A stretch of DNA of 64,000 bases, taken from Flavobacteriaceae bacterium (GTDB taxonomy: Bacteria; Bacteroidota; Bacteroidia; Flavobacteriales; Flavobacteriaceae). The notes under the pieces are model-generated. The model ran no database searches. It saw nothing but the letters and a program-made list of their open reading frames with translations, and had not been told where the DNA came from. The first letter of the stretch is position 1; each line of letters starts with the position of its first letter. The stretch lies in contig JAENXC010000003.1 in assembly GCA_016649715.1 (NCBI GenBank), forward strand, positions 124,001 to 188,000, in the 5' to 3' direction. Shown here in pieces: positions 34,335-43,314 of this stretch. Position numbers and translations under genes: made by a program.

Positions 34335-35960
34335 CTAAAACTTGAAACTCAATCCGCTGTAAACCCCTAAATAATAAGGTTTGAAATTTACAGAGGAATC
34401 AGTATAAGGGTTGAGCTGGTATTTAAACATTGGCTCAATATTAAACGTAAATTTTTTGGACAGTTTGTAGTCCAGACCCAGCCCAACATTAGTTGAAAAA
34501 CTTACAGAGGAAAGGTTATTTGCCTCTCCCAGTACTTCAGTAAAATTATCAGCTTTTACTGAAATTTCATTGTTGCCCAAAAATAAAGTGCTCACCCCAC
34601 CAATCACATTTACGCCAATTTTATTGTTGATTACGGCGTATTTCAGTTCCAAAGGCACTTCGTAATAATTTATATTCTGGATAAGCCTAGCATCACCTTC
34701 CGTGGACTTAGGCATTATTGCACCAAATCCATTGGAAGAATTTGCATTTGCAAACGATCCTTTATCGGCAACGGTCACCACCATATCACTTCCGCCATAA
34801 TCAACGGAACGCAACGCCACTGAAACTGGGCCTGTGCCAACCTCAATACCCGTAGTGCTATAACTCAAATCTACATTGTTAACACCCGCGCGAACGCTCA
34901 GACGATTGCTCAAAGCATAACTCACCTGCACCCCGTAGCTCATATTCACATCGCCCTTTTGTGGATTGTCAGAAAAACTTGGATCTATGGACGAACCATT
35001 GCCAAAGCTGCTGTAATAAACCGGAGCCACATTTGGAGCTACGTTCCAGCGATGTTCGGGTTTTTGTTTCTTTTTCTTTTCAGCAACTACCTCTTCATCT
35101 GTTTCTGCAATGGCGTCAAAAATTGATTTTTTGTTTTCAGAATCTTTCTGAACTTCTTCCTCGGTTTTAACTAAATTCTTTTCGGAATTATTTACTTTCC
35201 TGTCAATAGGCACGGTTTCAGATTTTTCATTTACAACAACACCGTCTTTGTTTTGTTTGAAAATTTCCTTGTCTTTTTTTATGATACTTTCGTTCGCTTC
35301 TTTTTCGTTTTTGCCAGAATTGATTTTGTTAGAGGAATTTTTCGAAGCTGCAGCAATTCCTTCGTCCAAATTGTTTTTTGAAGTGTTTTTTTCAATCAAC
35401 TCTTTTTGTGAATTCTGTTTCACTTTGGAAGAATTCTCCTGCCTGTCGGCAGGCACGGTTTCAGAATTGGTTGAAGCTATTACCGTATTATTCCCTTTTT
35501 CGGAAGCATTTTTGAAAACTTTATCCGAAGACCTGTCTGCCGGTGAGGTAGGTTTCGTTTCGCCTTTATTTTTTGAAGTATTGTCATTGGAAGCATCAGA
35601 ATTCTCCGTGGATTCATTTTGAAGTGATTTTTCTTCCGAAGCTACTTGCGAATTATTCGTTTGATTTTCAATTTCAGAGTTGTTTTCGTGAAGTTGTTTT
35701 TCGGCTTGCTTCACATTTTCATTGGTAATTGAAGGCGTACCAGTATCGGAAGCATTGTAAAGTGAATTGCCAACAGTCAACATTAAAGCTATCAACGCAG
35801 CAACACCGCTAAGTTTTATCCACAGCGGGATGACCTTGCGTTCTTTTTTCTCCTTTTTCAGCTCGGCTTGGATGTTTTCCCAAACGCGCGGCGAAGGAGT
35901 GGCTTCAAGATTTTTGAAACCTTCGTTAAAAATGTTGTCTATGTTTTTCTTTTCTTTCAT
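34335..35960 (-). CDS. Predicted trans-envelope protein: cytoplasmic tail, TM helix, linker and beta-barrel
   Basis: 541 residues from ATG 35960 (MKEKKNIDNIFNEGFKNLEA); the upstream frame has no support. Layout: a short cytoplasmic domain (1-48, SPRVWENIQAELKKEK), a membrane helix (about 49-66), a low-complexity Ser/Asn/Lys/Glu linker (about 70-320) and a C-terminal outer-membrane beta-barrel (about 330-541, ends YYLGVYSGLSFKF). It lies 87 bases after an ECF sigma gene on the same strand, so it may be its anti-sigma partner or sensor. The linker carries three repeat-derived P-A-D-R type peptides. Confidence 0.75.
   Translation of the reverse strand: MKEKKNIDNIFNEGFKNLEATPSPRVWENIQAELKKEKKERKVIPLWIKLSGVAALIALMLTVGNSLYNASDTGTPSITNENVKQAEKQLHENNSEIENQTNNSQVASEEKSLQNESTENSDASNDNTSKNKGETKPTSPADRSSDKVFKNASEKGNNTVIASTNSETVPADRQENSSKVKQNSQKELIEKNTSKNNLDEGIAAASKNSSNKINSGKNEKEANESIIKKDKEIFKQNKDGVVVNEKSETVPIDRKVNNSEKNLVKTEEEVQKDSENKKSIFDAIAETDEEVVAEKKKKQKPEHRWNVAPNVAPVYYSSFGNGSSIDPSFSDNPQKGDVNMSYGVQVSYALSNRLSVRAGVNNVDLSYSTTGIEVGTGPVSVALRSVDYGGSDMVVTVADKGSFANANSSNGFGAIMPKSTEGDARLIQNINYYEVPLELKYAVINNKIGVNVIGGVSTLFLGNNEISVKADNFTEVLGEANNLSSVSFSTNVGLGLDYKLSKKFTFNIEPMFKYQLNPYTDSSVNFKPYYLGVYSGLSFKF
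35199..35220 (-). repeat. GTGCC...GACAGG element in linker
   Basis: Reads VPIDRKVN in frame on the minus strand. It is a diverged copy of the family whose clear copy lies at 35438-35455. Confidence 0.55.
35438..35455 (-). repeat. CCTGCCTGTCGGCAGGCA palindrome in linker
   Basis: Near-perfect palindrome (CCTGCC / GGCAGG) read in frame as VPADRQ. Typical of the CCTGCC-family repeat. Confidence 0.8.
35530..35555 (-). repeat. CCTGTCTGCCGGTGAGGTAG palindromic element in linker
   Basis: GACCTGTCTGCCGGTGAGGT is read as TSPADRSS on the minus strand. Same family as the previous copy. Confidence 0.7.
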
Positions 35961-36047
35961 TATTACCCTTAAAAAGGGAAACTTTTTCAAAAAACCCCTA
36001 CCTAAAAGTAGGGGCATTTTATTCAATCTAAACAATCATACAATGCT

Positions 36048-36587
36048 TTAAGTGTTATCGTTTTTAGCATTATAGTCTTCAATCTTATTTTTCAGAATCA
36101 TTCTGGCACGCGCCAGATTTGATTTAGACGTTCCATCGCTGATTCCTAACATTTCTGCTATCTCTTTATGCTGATAGCCGTCCATAACATACATACTGAA
36201 AACCAATCTGTACCTATCCGGCAGTTCCTGCACAATTTTCAGCAGAAAATCCAATGGGATTTCCTCATTTTCAATTTCAACTTCTGCTTCATCTTCAATC
36301 TGACCTTCGCCAACAATTTCAAAGGTGCGCTGCTTTCTATATTTTTGAAGGACTGTGTTCACGGTTACCCGTTTCATCCAGCCTTCAAAAGAACCTTTGC
36401 CTTTATACTGCTCAACTTTATTAAAAATGGTTATAAAAGCGTCCTGCAAATTATCCTCAGCCTCGTTAAAATTAGGCGAATAGCGAAGGCATATAGCAAA
36501 AAGGACCCTGTTGTACTGTTTGTACAATTCGCCCTGTGCCTTTGCATCCTGATGTTTGCATTTTATTATGAGCTCGTCTAAAGTCAA
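36048..36587 (-). CDS. ECF-type RNA polymerase sigma factor
   Basis: 179 residues. Region 2 (about 20-90: LYKQYNRVLFAICLRYSPN, EDNLQDAFITIFNK, GSFEGWMKRVTVNTVL) and region 4 (about 125-175: LPDRYRLVFSMYVMDGYQHK, EIAEMLGISDGTSKSNLARA) are clear. An acidic linker (DEAEVEIENEE) separates them. It directs transcription of a small regulon, perhaps including the beta-barrel gene 87 bases downstream. Nothing is resolved in the 129 bases between it and recA. Confidence 0.95.
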   Translation of the reverse strand: MTLDELIIKCKHQDAKAQGELYKQYNRVLFAICLRYSPNFNEAEDNLQDAFITIFNKVEQYKGKGSFEGWMKRVTVNTVLQKYRKQRTFEIVGEGQIEDEAEVEIENEEIPLDFLLKIVQELPDRYRLVFSMYVMDGYQHKEIAEMLGISDGTSKSNLARARMILKNKIEDYNAKNDNT

Positions 36588-36716
36588 ACGCGGTACCGTG
36601 AGTTATTGTTCTGTTGTAAATACCTCCGTTATTGAAAGAGGGCAACCGTAATAATCAAGGTTCCTACGCTTTGTAGATACCCGTATATCAAAAGGGTTGC
36701 GTGGTTCGCTGAAAAA

Positions 36717-37730
36717 TTATTTGCTTACCGCAGTAATGGCATCCTTGATTTTCTTTTCCAGTTCGTCCATCAATTCCGGGTTGTCCAATAATAGTGCTTT
36801 AACGGCATCGCGGCCCTGCCCCAGTTTTGTGTCGTCATAGCTGAACCATGATCCCGATTTTTTGATGATTTCATAATCAACCCCAAGGTCTATGATTTCA
36901 CCAACTTTAGAGATTCCTTCGCCATACATAATGTCGAATTCTGCCATTTTGAAAGGTGGCGCAATTTTGTTTTTCACCACTTTTACGCGGGTTTTGTTTC
37001 CCGTGGCGTTGCTGTCGGAATCTTTTATTTGTGTGGAACGGCGGATGTCCAAACGCACGGAAGCATAAAACTTTAAAGCGTTTCCACCTGTTGTGGTTTC
37101 TGGATTTCCGAACATCACGCCAATTTTTTCGCGCAATTGATTAATGAAGATCACGGTACATTTTGTTTTGCTGATGGAGCCTGTAAGTTTTCGCAAAGCT
37201 TGGCTCATCAAACGCGCGTGAAGTCCCATTTTGCTATCGCCCATTTCGCCTTCTATTTCGCTTTTTGGGGTCAATGCTGCAACGGAGTCAATGACCACAA
37301 TGTCAATGGCTCCACTACGGATTAAGTTATCGACGATTTCCAGAGCTTGCTCGCCGTTGTCCGGTTGTGAAATGATAAGGTTTTCAACATCTACGCCAAG
37401 TTTTTCGGCATAGCCACGGTCAAAAGCGTGTTCGGCATCAATAAAAGCGGCAATGCCTCCTTTTTTTTGCGCCTCAGCCATTGCATGAAGCGTAAGTGTA
37501 GTTTTACCCGAAGATTCCGGGCCGTAGATTTCAATAACCCTGCCGCGCGGATAACCGCCCACGCCGAGGGCAACGTCAAGTCCCAAAGAACCTGTGGGGA
37601 TCACTTCCACATCTTCAACGGCTCTATCGCCCATTTTCATCACGGTTCCCTTGCCGTAGGTTTTGTCAAGTTTATCTAAAGTTAGCTTTAAAGCTTTTAG
37701 TTTTGCGTCTTTTTCAGTGCTCATTTTCAT
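36717..37730 (-). CDS. recA: Recombinase RecA
   Basis: 337 residues. Walker [11 protein letters not shown] (about 66-73), Walker [22 protein letters not shown]-like and [16 protein letters not shown] (Gly/Asn DNA-binding L2 follows) are all present. Filament formation, strand exchange and LexA cleavage in SOS. Start at 37730 (MKM...), with 37724 an alternative. It has its own promoter. Confidence 0.98.
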   Translation of the reverse strand: MKMSTEKDAKLKALKLTLDKLDKTYGKGTVMKMGDRAVEDVEVIPTGSLGLDVALGVGGYPRGRVIEIYGPESSGKTTLTLHAMAEAQKKGGIAAFIDAEHAFDRGYAEKLGVDVENLIISQPDNGEQALEIVDNLIRSGAIDIVVIDSVAALTPKSEIEGEMGDSKMGLHARLMSQALRKLTGSISKTKCTVIFINQLREKIGVMFGNPETTTGGNALKFYASVRLDIRRSTQIKDSDSNATGNKTRVKVVKNKIAPPFKMAEFDIMYGEGISKVGEIIDLGVDYEIIKKSGSWFSYDDTKLGQGRDAVKALLLDNPELMDELEKKIKDAITAVSK

Positions 37731-37757
37731 TATGTTTTATGATGGAATTTTAAGTAG

Positions 37758-37789
37758 CTAAGATACTATTTCTTTGTGCTTAGGACAAA
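37758..37789 (-). promoter_or_regulatory. recA promoter
   Basis: On the minus strand TTTG (37786-37789), 20 bases, TATCTTAG (37758-37765), 7 of 8 to TAnnTTTG. It lies about 28 bases before the recA ATG. No LexA-like palindrome is obvious. Confidence 0.6.
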
Positions 37790-37813
37790 AGTAAAATATG
37801 GGGAGAAAGGATT

Positions 37814-37845
37814 TTTGTTAACAATAAATATAATGATTAATTTTG
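37814..37845 (+). promoter_or_regulatory. trhO promoter
   Basis: TTTG (37814-37817), 20 bases, TAATTTTG (37838-37845), perfect to TAnnTTTG. Divergent from recA. Confidence 0.65.
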
Positions 37846-37891
37846 CCGAATCTTAAAAAAAATCAATTCTTTTCACCTAAAAAAGTATAGC

Positions 37892-38929
37892 ATGCAACTG
37901 TACAATAAATTAAGTGCAAAGGAAAGGGAAACACTTTTAGAACAGGCCGGCGAGGAACGGCTTACCCTTTCTTTTTATCAATACGCCAAAATTGGCAATC
38001 CGCATCTTTTCAGAAATCATTTGTTTATTGCTTGGTACGAGCAGGATGTTTTAGGCCGAATTTATGTGGCCCATGAAGGAATCAACGCTCAACTTTCCGT
38101 TCCGGCGAAACGTTTTAAGGAATTCAAGGAGTTTTTGGACGGGATTTATTTTCTGAAAGACGTCCGGTTGAATATCGCCATTGAACAGGATTTAAAATCA
38201 TTTTTAAAACTGAAAGTGAAAGTCCGCGATAAAATTGTTGCCGACGGGTTGAATGACGAAACTTTCGACGTTACCAACAAAGGAATTCACGTGGACGCCC
38301 TAAAATTCAACGAACTTATTGAAGATCCAAACGTTGTTTTGGTAGATATGCGAAACCATTACGAAAGTGAAATTGGCCATTTCAAAAACGCGGTAACGCC
38401 AGATGTTGACACTTTTCGTGACTCCTTGGATATTATTGAAAATGATTTAAAGGACCATAAAGAAGACAAAAAATTGGTAATGTACTGCACTGGCGGAATC
38501 CGTTGCGAAAAAGCCAGCGCATACTACAAACACAAAGGTTTTAAAAATGTGTTTCAGCTTGAGGGCGGCATTATTGAATATGCCAGACAGGTTGAAAACC
38601 AAGGTTTGGAAAATAAATTCATCGGGAAAAATTTCGTCTTTGACCATCGCCGTGGCGAACGGATTACCGAAGACGTTATTAGCCACTGCCATCAATGCGG
38701 CAAAGCTTGCGATACACACACCAACTGCGCCAACGAAGCCTGCCACTTACTTTTTATTCAATGCGAAAAATGTGCCTTGGCGATGGAGAACTGTTGTTCC
38801 GACGAATGTGTTGAAATAATCCACTTGCCCGAAGAAGAGCAAAAAAGACTTCGCCAAGGCATCCCGAATAGCAATAAAATTTTTAAAAAGGGACGGTCTG
38901 AAAAGTTGAAGTTTAAGAAAGCCCCCTAA
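37892..38929 (+). CDS. trhO: tRNA uridine(34) hydroxylase TrhO (rhodanese-like)
   Basis: 345 residues. An acylphosphatase-like N-terminal domain (GRIYVAHEGINAQLSVP) precedes a rhodanese domain with active Cys199 in MYCTGGIRCEKA. The C-terminal ~70 residues hold a cysteine/histidine cluster (SHCHQCGKACDTHTNC, CEKCALAMENCC). TrhO makes 5-hydroxyuridine at tRNA position 34. The final codons (Ala-Pro-stop) fall inside a repeat at 38921, so the native C-terminus may have been a little different. Confidence 0.93.
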   Translation: MQLYNKLSAKERETLLEQAGEERLTLSFYQYAKIGNPHLFRNHLFIAWYEQDVLGRIYVAHEGINAQLSVPAKRFKEFKEFLDGIYFLKDVRLNIAIEQDLKSFLKLKVKVRDKIVADGLNDETFDVTNKGIHVDALKFNELIEDPNVVLVDMRNHYESEIGHFKNAVTPDVDTFRDSLDIIENDLKDHKEDKKLVMYCTGGIRCEKASAYYKHKGFKNVFQLEGGIIEYARQVENQGLENKFIGKNFVFDHRRGERITEDVISHCHQCGKACDTHTNCANEACHLLFIQCEKCALAMENCCSDECVEIIHLPEEEQKRLRQGIPNSNKIFKKGRSEKLKFKKAP

Positions 38930-38990
38930 CCCGCCGCGGAGGGGAACTCACTGTGCTCTCTCCCCTCCTTTGGAGGGGTCGGGGGAGGAT
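38921..38990 (+). repeat. CCCCTCC...GGAGGGG composite repeat, overlapping the trhO stop
   Basis: GCCCCCTAACCCGCCGCGG then CCCCTCCTTTGGAGGGG then TCGGGGGAGG. The TAA of trhO is within its first part (CCCCC-TAA). The same CCTCCTTTGGAGGGG core is read inside hemC at 62.33 kb. Confidence 0.85.
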
Positions 38991-39108
38991 TTTAAAAATC
39001 TAAAATCGTCAATCTAAAATCGAAAATTTTATTGGTATCTTTACTGATTAAATTTTTTGTTTAATTTTCGTCCCTCTTCACTTGGAAAAGGGCTTTATGT
39101 ATAAAAAT

Positions 39109-40380
39109 ATGGGCTGTAACAGCTGTGCCACAAGCACCAACGGACAGCCAAAGGGATGCAAGAATAATGGTACTTGCGGAACCGATGGCTGCAACAAACT
39201 TACGGTGTTCGACTGGCTTTCAAATATGCAACTTCCCGCAAATATGGAACCGTTCAATGCGGCGGAAGTGCGCTTTAAAAACGGAAGAAAGGAGTTCTTC
39301 CAAAATCCCGAAAACCTCACTTTAAGCATTGGCGATGTAATTGCAACAGAAGCTTCGCCGGGTCACGATATTGGTATTGTAACGCTTACCGGAGAACTGG
39401 TTCGCGTGCAAATGAAGAAGAAAAAAATTCCGTTAAAAGTGGAAGCACTGCCGAAAATCTACCGAAAAGCTTCGCAAAAAGACATTGATATTTGGCAAGG
39501 CGTTCGCGATAAAGAGGCCGATGTTCAAAAGCGTTCACGCGAAATCGCCATTCGCCACGGACTTCAAATGAAAATTAGCGATGTGGAATTTCAGGGCGAT
39601 GCCTCCAAAGTTATATTTTATTACACCGCCGAAGAAAGGGTTGATTTTAGGGAATTGATAAAGGAATTCGCACGAACTTTCAGCACACGTATAGAAATGA
39701 AACAAGTTGGTTTCCGTCAGGAAGCAGCACGTTTGGGAGGAATCGGGAGTTGTGGCCGCGAACTTTGCTGTTCTACTTGGTTGACCGATTTTCGTTCTGT
39801 GAACACTTCCGCAGCACGATATCAGCAACTTTCGTTGAATCCTCAAAAGCTCGCTGGACAATGCGGAAAATTGAAATGTTGCCTGAATTATGAATTGGAT
39901 ACTTATTTGGAAGCTTTGGAATCTTTCCCCAGTACAGAAACAAAACTTCTGACTGAAAAAGGGACTGCTACTTGTCAAAAAATAGATATTTTTAAAGGTT
40001 TGCTTTGGTATGCCTACGAAAAGGAATTTATGAATTGGCACGAACTGACCGCTGAAAAAGCCAATGAAATAATAGAACTAAACAAAAAAGGCAAAAAACC
40101 GATAGCGCTTGAAGAATACATTATTGAGGTATCAAAACCCGAAAAAGAACCCTATAGCAACGTGGTTGGCCAAGACAGTTTAACGCGTTTTGACAGGCCC
40201 AAACAAAGCACAAAAAAACGTCGGAACAAAAACCGGAACAAAGCAAGCGAGGTGAAAACAGAAGCAGGTAGAAATCCACAGCAAAAAAAAACTGCCTCGC
40301 CGGCTGGCAGGTCTGGAAACAGACCGGCAAAAAAAACCGGAAACCCAAACAGGAACCCCAAGCTACCAAAAAATGAATAA
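39109..40380 (+). CDS. PSP1-domain regulatory protein (RicT/YaaT-like)
   Basis: 423 residues from ATG 39109 (MGCNSCATSTNGQPKGCKNN); the earlier TTG and ATG in frame are less conserved. The N-terminus is Cys-rich (C-x2-C, C-x4-C, C-x4-C), PSP1 domain at about 50-300 with CGRELCCSTWLTDF and QCGKLKCCLNYELD, the FeS-liganding cysteines of RicT-type proteins. The tail (about 340-423) is basic and disordered, and includes TASPAGRSGN from a palindromic repeat. It overlaps gldH by 8 bases. Confidence 0.9.
   Translation: MGCNSCATSTNGQPKGCKNNGTCGTDGCNKLTVFDWLSNMQLPANMEPFNAAEVRFKNGRKEFFQNPENLTLSIGDVIATEASPGHDIGIVTLTGELVRVQMKKKKIPLKVEALPKIYRKASQKDIDIWQGVRDKEADVQKRSREIAIRHGLQMKISDVEFQGDASKVIFYYTAEERVDFRELIKEFARTFSTRIEMKQVGFRQEAARLGGIGSCGRELCCSTWLTDFRSVNTSAARYQQLSLNPQKLAGQCGKLKCCLNYELDTYLEALESFPSTETKLLTEKGTATCQKIDIFKGLLWYAYEKEFMNWHELTAEKANEIIELNKKGKKPIALEEYIIEVSKPEKEPYSNVVGQDSLTRFDRPKQSTKKRRNKNRNKASEVKTEAGRNPQQKKTASPAGRSGNRPAKKTGNPNRNPKLPKNE
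40292..40316 (+). repeat. CTGCCTCGCCGGCTGGCAGG palindrome inside PSP1 gene
   Basis: Reads TASPAGRSG in frame in the disordered tail. Same family as the copy at 22350. Confidence 0.8.
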
Positions 40381-40858
40381 GATATTGGCATTTTTTTTGT
40401 TCGCGGCTTTGCTCGTTTCTTGCCATTCCAAAACGGTTTTCAGTGAAACGAGGGCGATGGATGGCTATTGGGGCGCAGAAGAAGTAGTGGACTTTAAACT
40501 CCCACAATTGGATTCACTTAAAAAATACAATCTGTTTATAAACATCAGAAACACAAACGAGTATAAATTCAACAATCTATTTTTGATAGTTTCAATGAAT
40601 TTTCCCCACGGCAAAACCGTTACCGACACGCTGGAATACCGAATGGCAAACCCAGACGGCTCGTGGATAGGCCAGGGAATTGGCGATGTGAAGGAAAACA
40701 AACTGTGGTACAAAGAGCACGTACAGTTTTTTGAAACTGGAAATTACACCATAGACATAGCCCAAGCCATGCGCAATAACGGTGCCGTGCAGGGCGTTAC
40801 AAAACTCGAAGGCATTACCGATGTTGGTTTCAGTGTTGAAGAAGCTACCAAACAGTAA
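40373..40858 (+). CDS. gldH: Gliding motility lipoprotein GldH
   Basis: 161 residues. The signal peptide ends with lipobox LLVSC (Cys17). The body is beta-rich (KYNLFINIRNTNEYKFNNLF, GDVKENKLWYKE), matching GldH. GldH is one of the proteins needed for flavobacterial gliding motility. It starts 8 bases before the stop of the PSP1 gene and is followed by PBP1A, a gldH-PBP1A order that fits the envelope theme. Confidence 0.93.
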   Translation: MNKILAFFLFAALLVSCHSKTVFSETRAMDGYWGAEEVVDFKLPQLDSLKKYNLFINIRNTNEYKFNNLFLIVSMNFPHGKTVTDTLEYRMANPDGSWIGQGIGDVKENKLWYKEHVQFFETGNYTIDIAQAMRNNGAVQGVTKLEGITDVGFSVEEATKQ

Positions 40859-40863
40859 AAAAT

Positions 40864-43176
40864 ATGGCAACAACAAAAGCATCCCCAAAAAGCAAAAACC
40901 AGAATGATTTAAGTCATCATATCAAAACCTTTTGGAAAATTTTCGCAGGGTTTATATTGGTCGTTATTCTGTTTTTTCTATTGGCCTCATGGGGCGTTTT
41001 CGGAAGTCTCCCCGATGAAACCAGCCTTGAAAATCCCGAAAAAAACCTTGCCACCGAAATCATTTCTTCGGACGGAAAAACCCTTGGAAAATTTTACAAA
41101 GAAAATAGGACTCCCGTTCCGTTCGATTCATTGCCGGACCCTTTGGTAAACGCTTTAATTGCAACCGAAGATGCCCGTTTTTACGAACATTCCGGTATAG
41201 ACGGTAGAGGGACACTGCGTGCAATTGCATTTTTGGGCACGCGTGGCGGTGCAAGCACCATCAGCCAGCAGTTGGCAAAATTGTTTTTTACAGACCAAAC
41301 AGCATCAAACAAAATAGAAAGGGGACTTCAAAAAATAAAGGAGTGGATCATCGCCATACGTTTGGAAAGACGCTACACAAAAGAGGAAATTATCACAATG
41401 TATTTTAATGAATACGATTTTCTTAACCAAGCCGTAGGTATTGAAAGCGCAGCAAATATTTATTTTGACAAATCTCCTGCACAATTGTCCACTGCAGAAG
41501 CTGCAATGCTAGTTGGAATGTTCAAAAATTCCTCTCTTTTTAATCCCAACCGAAGACCAGAACTGGTCCGCAACAGAAGAAACGTGGTTTTGTCCCAAAT
41601 GGAGAAGTACGATTTCATTTCTGAAAAAGTGATGGATTCATTACAGGCACTTCCTTTGAACTTAAAATTTACACCGCAGGGCCACGATGAGGGAATTGCA
41701 ACCTATTTCCGTGAATACGCCCGTACTTTTATGGAGGATTGGATAAAGGAGCACCCAAAACCGGACGGCAGTAAATACAATATCTACCAAGACGGATTGA
41801 AAGTATATGTAACCATCGATAGCAAAATGCAGGAATATGCCGAAGCAGCCGTTAAAAAACATATGGCCCATCTGCAAGTAGCTTTTGACGAACAAAACAA
41901 AAAAAATAAAACTGCACCTTTTCGGGATATTACGGTAGAAGAAACCCAAGGCATCCTAAATTCCGCAATTCGAAAAAGCGACCGTTGGAGACAAATGAAA
42001 AGGGCGGGGATAGACGAAGATGAAATAATAAAAAGTTTCAAAAAGAAAGTACCCATGCGTGTTTTTTCTTGGAAAGGCGATATCGATACTATAATGACAC
42101 CGTTGGATTCCATACGTTATCATAAATCTTTCTTACAAGCCGCAATGATGTCCATGACTCCACAAACTGGCGAAGTAAAAGCTTGGGTGGGCGGAATAGA
42201 CTACAAACACTATAAATATGATATGGTAAAAAAAGGAAGACGTCAAATTGGCTCCACTTTTAAACCTTTTGTTTACGCAACAGCCATAGACCAAATGCAT
42301 ATGTCTCCCTGCGATACTTTGCCAAACACTATTTATACAATTCCTGCTGGCAAATACGGGCTTCAACAGCCTTGGACTCCAAAAAATGCCGGTGGCACCT
42401 ATGGCGGAATGGTTACCTTAAAATATGCACTTGCAAATTCCATAAATACTATTACCGCAAGATTGATAGACCGCGTGGGCCCGGAACCTGTGATAGATTT
42501 GGTAAAGAAAATGGGGGTTAATACTGATAACATGCCCGCAGTGCCTTCCATTGCACTCGGAACGCCAGACGTTTCAGTATATGAAATGGTTGGTGCATAT
42601 AGCACTTTCGCAAATGAAGGGGTTTATGTTGAACCAATTTTAATTCAACGAATTGAAGATAAAAACGGAACTGTACTTTATCAAAACGTTCCCAAAACGA
42701 AAGACGTTATCAGCAATGAAACAGCTTATGTAACAGTAAGTTTATTGGAAGGTGTTACCCAATCTGGCTCTGGTAGCCGTTTGCGTGGTACGGGTCGGGA
42801 AGGGTCGGCTGTTTATAAAAATGCTGTAACTGGATATCCATATAATTTCACAAACCCTATTGCCGGAAAAACCGGAACAACCCAAAACAATAGTGATGGT
42901 TGGTTTATGGGAATGGTCCCCAATTTGGTTACAGGGGTTTGGGTTGGCGGCGACGACCGCGCAACCCACTTCGGCTCCACTGCTTATGGGCAAGGTGCAA
43001 CAATGGCGCTACCCATTTGGGGAATGTATATGAAAAGCTGTTATGCCGATAAAGATTTAGATGTTTCAACCGGAAACTTTAAGCGACCTGCAAATCTTTC
43101 CATTGAAACCGATTGTTCCAAATGGCGCTTAGGTAACCCGGATATTGAAGAAATTCCAGACGAGTTTGATTTTTAG
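40864..43176 (+). CDS. mrcA: Penicillin-binding protein 1A, bifunctional
   Basis: 770 residues. TM anchor at about 25-45. Glycosyltransferase domain with catalytic Glu102 (TEDARFYEHSG) and GGASTISQQLAKLFF. Transpeptidase domain with Ser464 in GSTFKPF (S-x-x-K), SIN at about 531 (ANSINTITARL) and KTGTT (about 670). It polymerises and cross-links peptidoglycan in the periplasm. It lies 5 bases after gldH. A repeat cluster and a terminator follow. Confidence 0.97.
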   Translation: MATTKASPKSKNQNDLSHHIKTFWKIFAGFILVVILFFLLASWGVFGSLPDETSLENPEKNLATEIISSDGKTLGKFYKENRTPVPFDSLPDPLVNALIATEDARFYEHSGIDGRGTLRAIAFLGTRGGASTISQQLAKLFFTDQTASNKIERGLQKIKEWIIAIRLERRYTKEEIITMYFNEYDFLNQAVGIESAANIYFDKSPAQLSTAEAAMLVGMFKNSSLFNPNRRPELVRNRRNVVLSQMEKYDFISEKVMDSLQALPLNLKFTPQGHDEGIATYFREYARTFMEDWIKEHPKPDGSKYNIYQDGLKVYVTIDSKMQEYAEAAVKKHMAHLQVAFDEQNKKNKTAPFRDITVEETQGILNSAIRKSDRWRQMKRAGIDEDEIIKSFKKKVPMRVFSWKGDIDTIMTPLDSIRYHKSFLQAAMMSMTPQTGEVKAWVGGIDYKHYKYDMVKKGRRQIGSTFKPFVYATAIDQMHMSPCDTLPNTIYTIPAGKYGLQQPWTPKNAGGTYGGMVTLKYALANSINTITARLIDRVGPEPVIDLVKKMGVNTDNMPAVPSIALGTPDVSVYEMVGAYSTFANEGVYVEPILIQRIEDKNGTVLYQNVPKTKDVISNETAYVTVSLLEGVTQSGSGSRLRGTGREGSAVYKNAVTGYPYNFTNPIAGKTGTTQNNSDGWFMGMVPNLVTGVWVGGDDRATHFGSTAYGQGATMALPIWGMYMKSCYADKDLDVSTGNFKRPANLSIETDCSKWRLGNPDIEEIPDEFDF

Positions 43177-43183
43177 TCCCACC

Positions 43184-43236
43184 CCTGCCTACTTGGCAGA
43201 ATGGTAGGCAGGCCTAGCCCCTCCCAATAGGAGGGG
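43184..43236 (+). repeat. Two repeat families adjacent, between mrcA and scoA
   Basis: CCTGCCTACTTGGCAG...GTAGGCAGG (43184-43212) is an inverted repeat of the CCTGCC family; CCCCTCCCAATAGGAGGGG (43218-43236) belongs to the CCTCC family. Together they fill the start of the intergenic region. Confidence 0.8.
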
Positions 43237-43239
43237 AAC

Positions 43240-43277
43240 AAACCTCATAGTTCTTTACGACTTATGAGGTTTTTTTA
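43240..43277 (+). terminator. Terminator of mrcA operon
   Basis: AAACCTCATA pairs with TATGAGGTTT around GTTCTTTACGACT, followed by a T run. Confidence 0.85.
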
Positions 43278-43314
43278 TAAAATGAATTTTTGTAATTTTA
43301 AGAAAAATTAAAAA

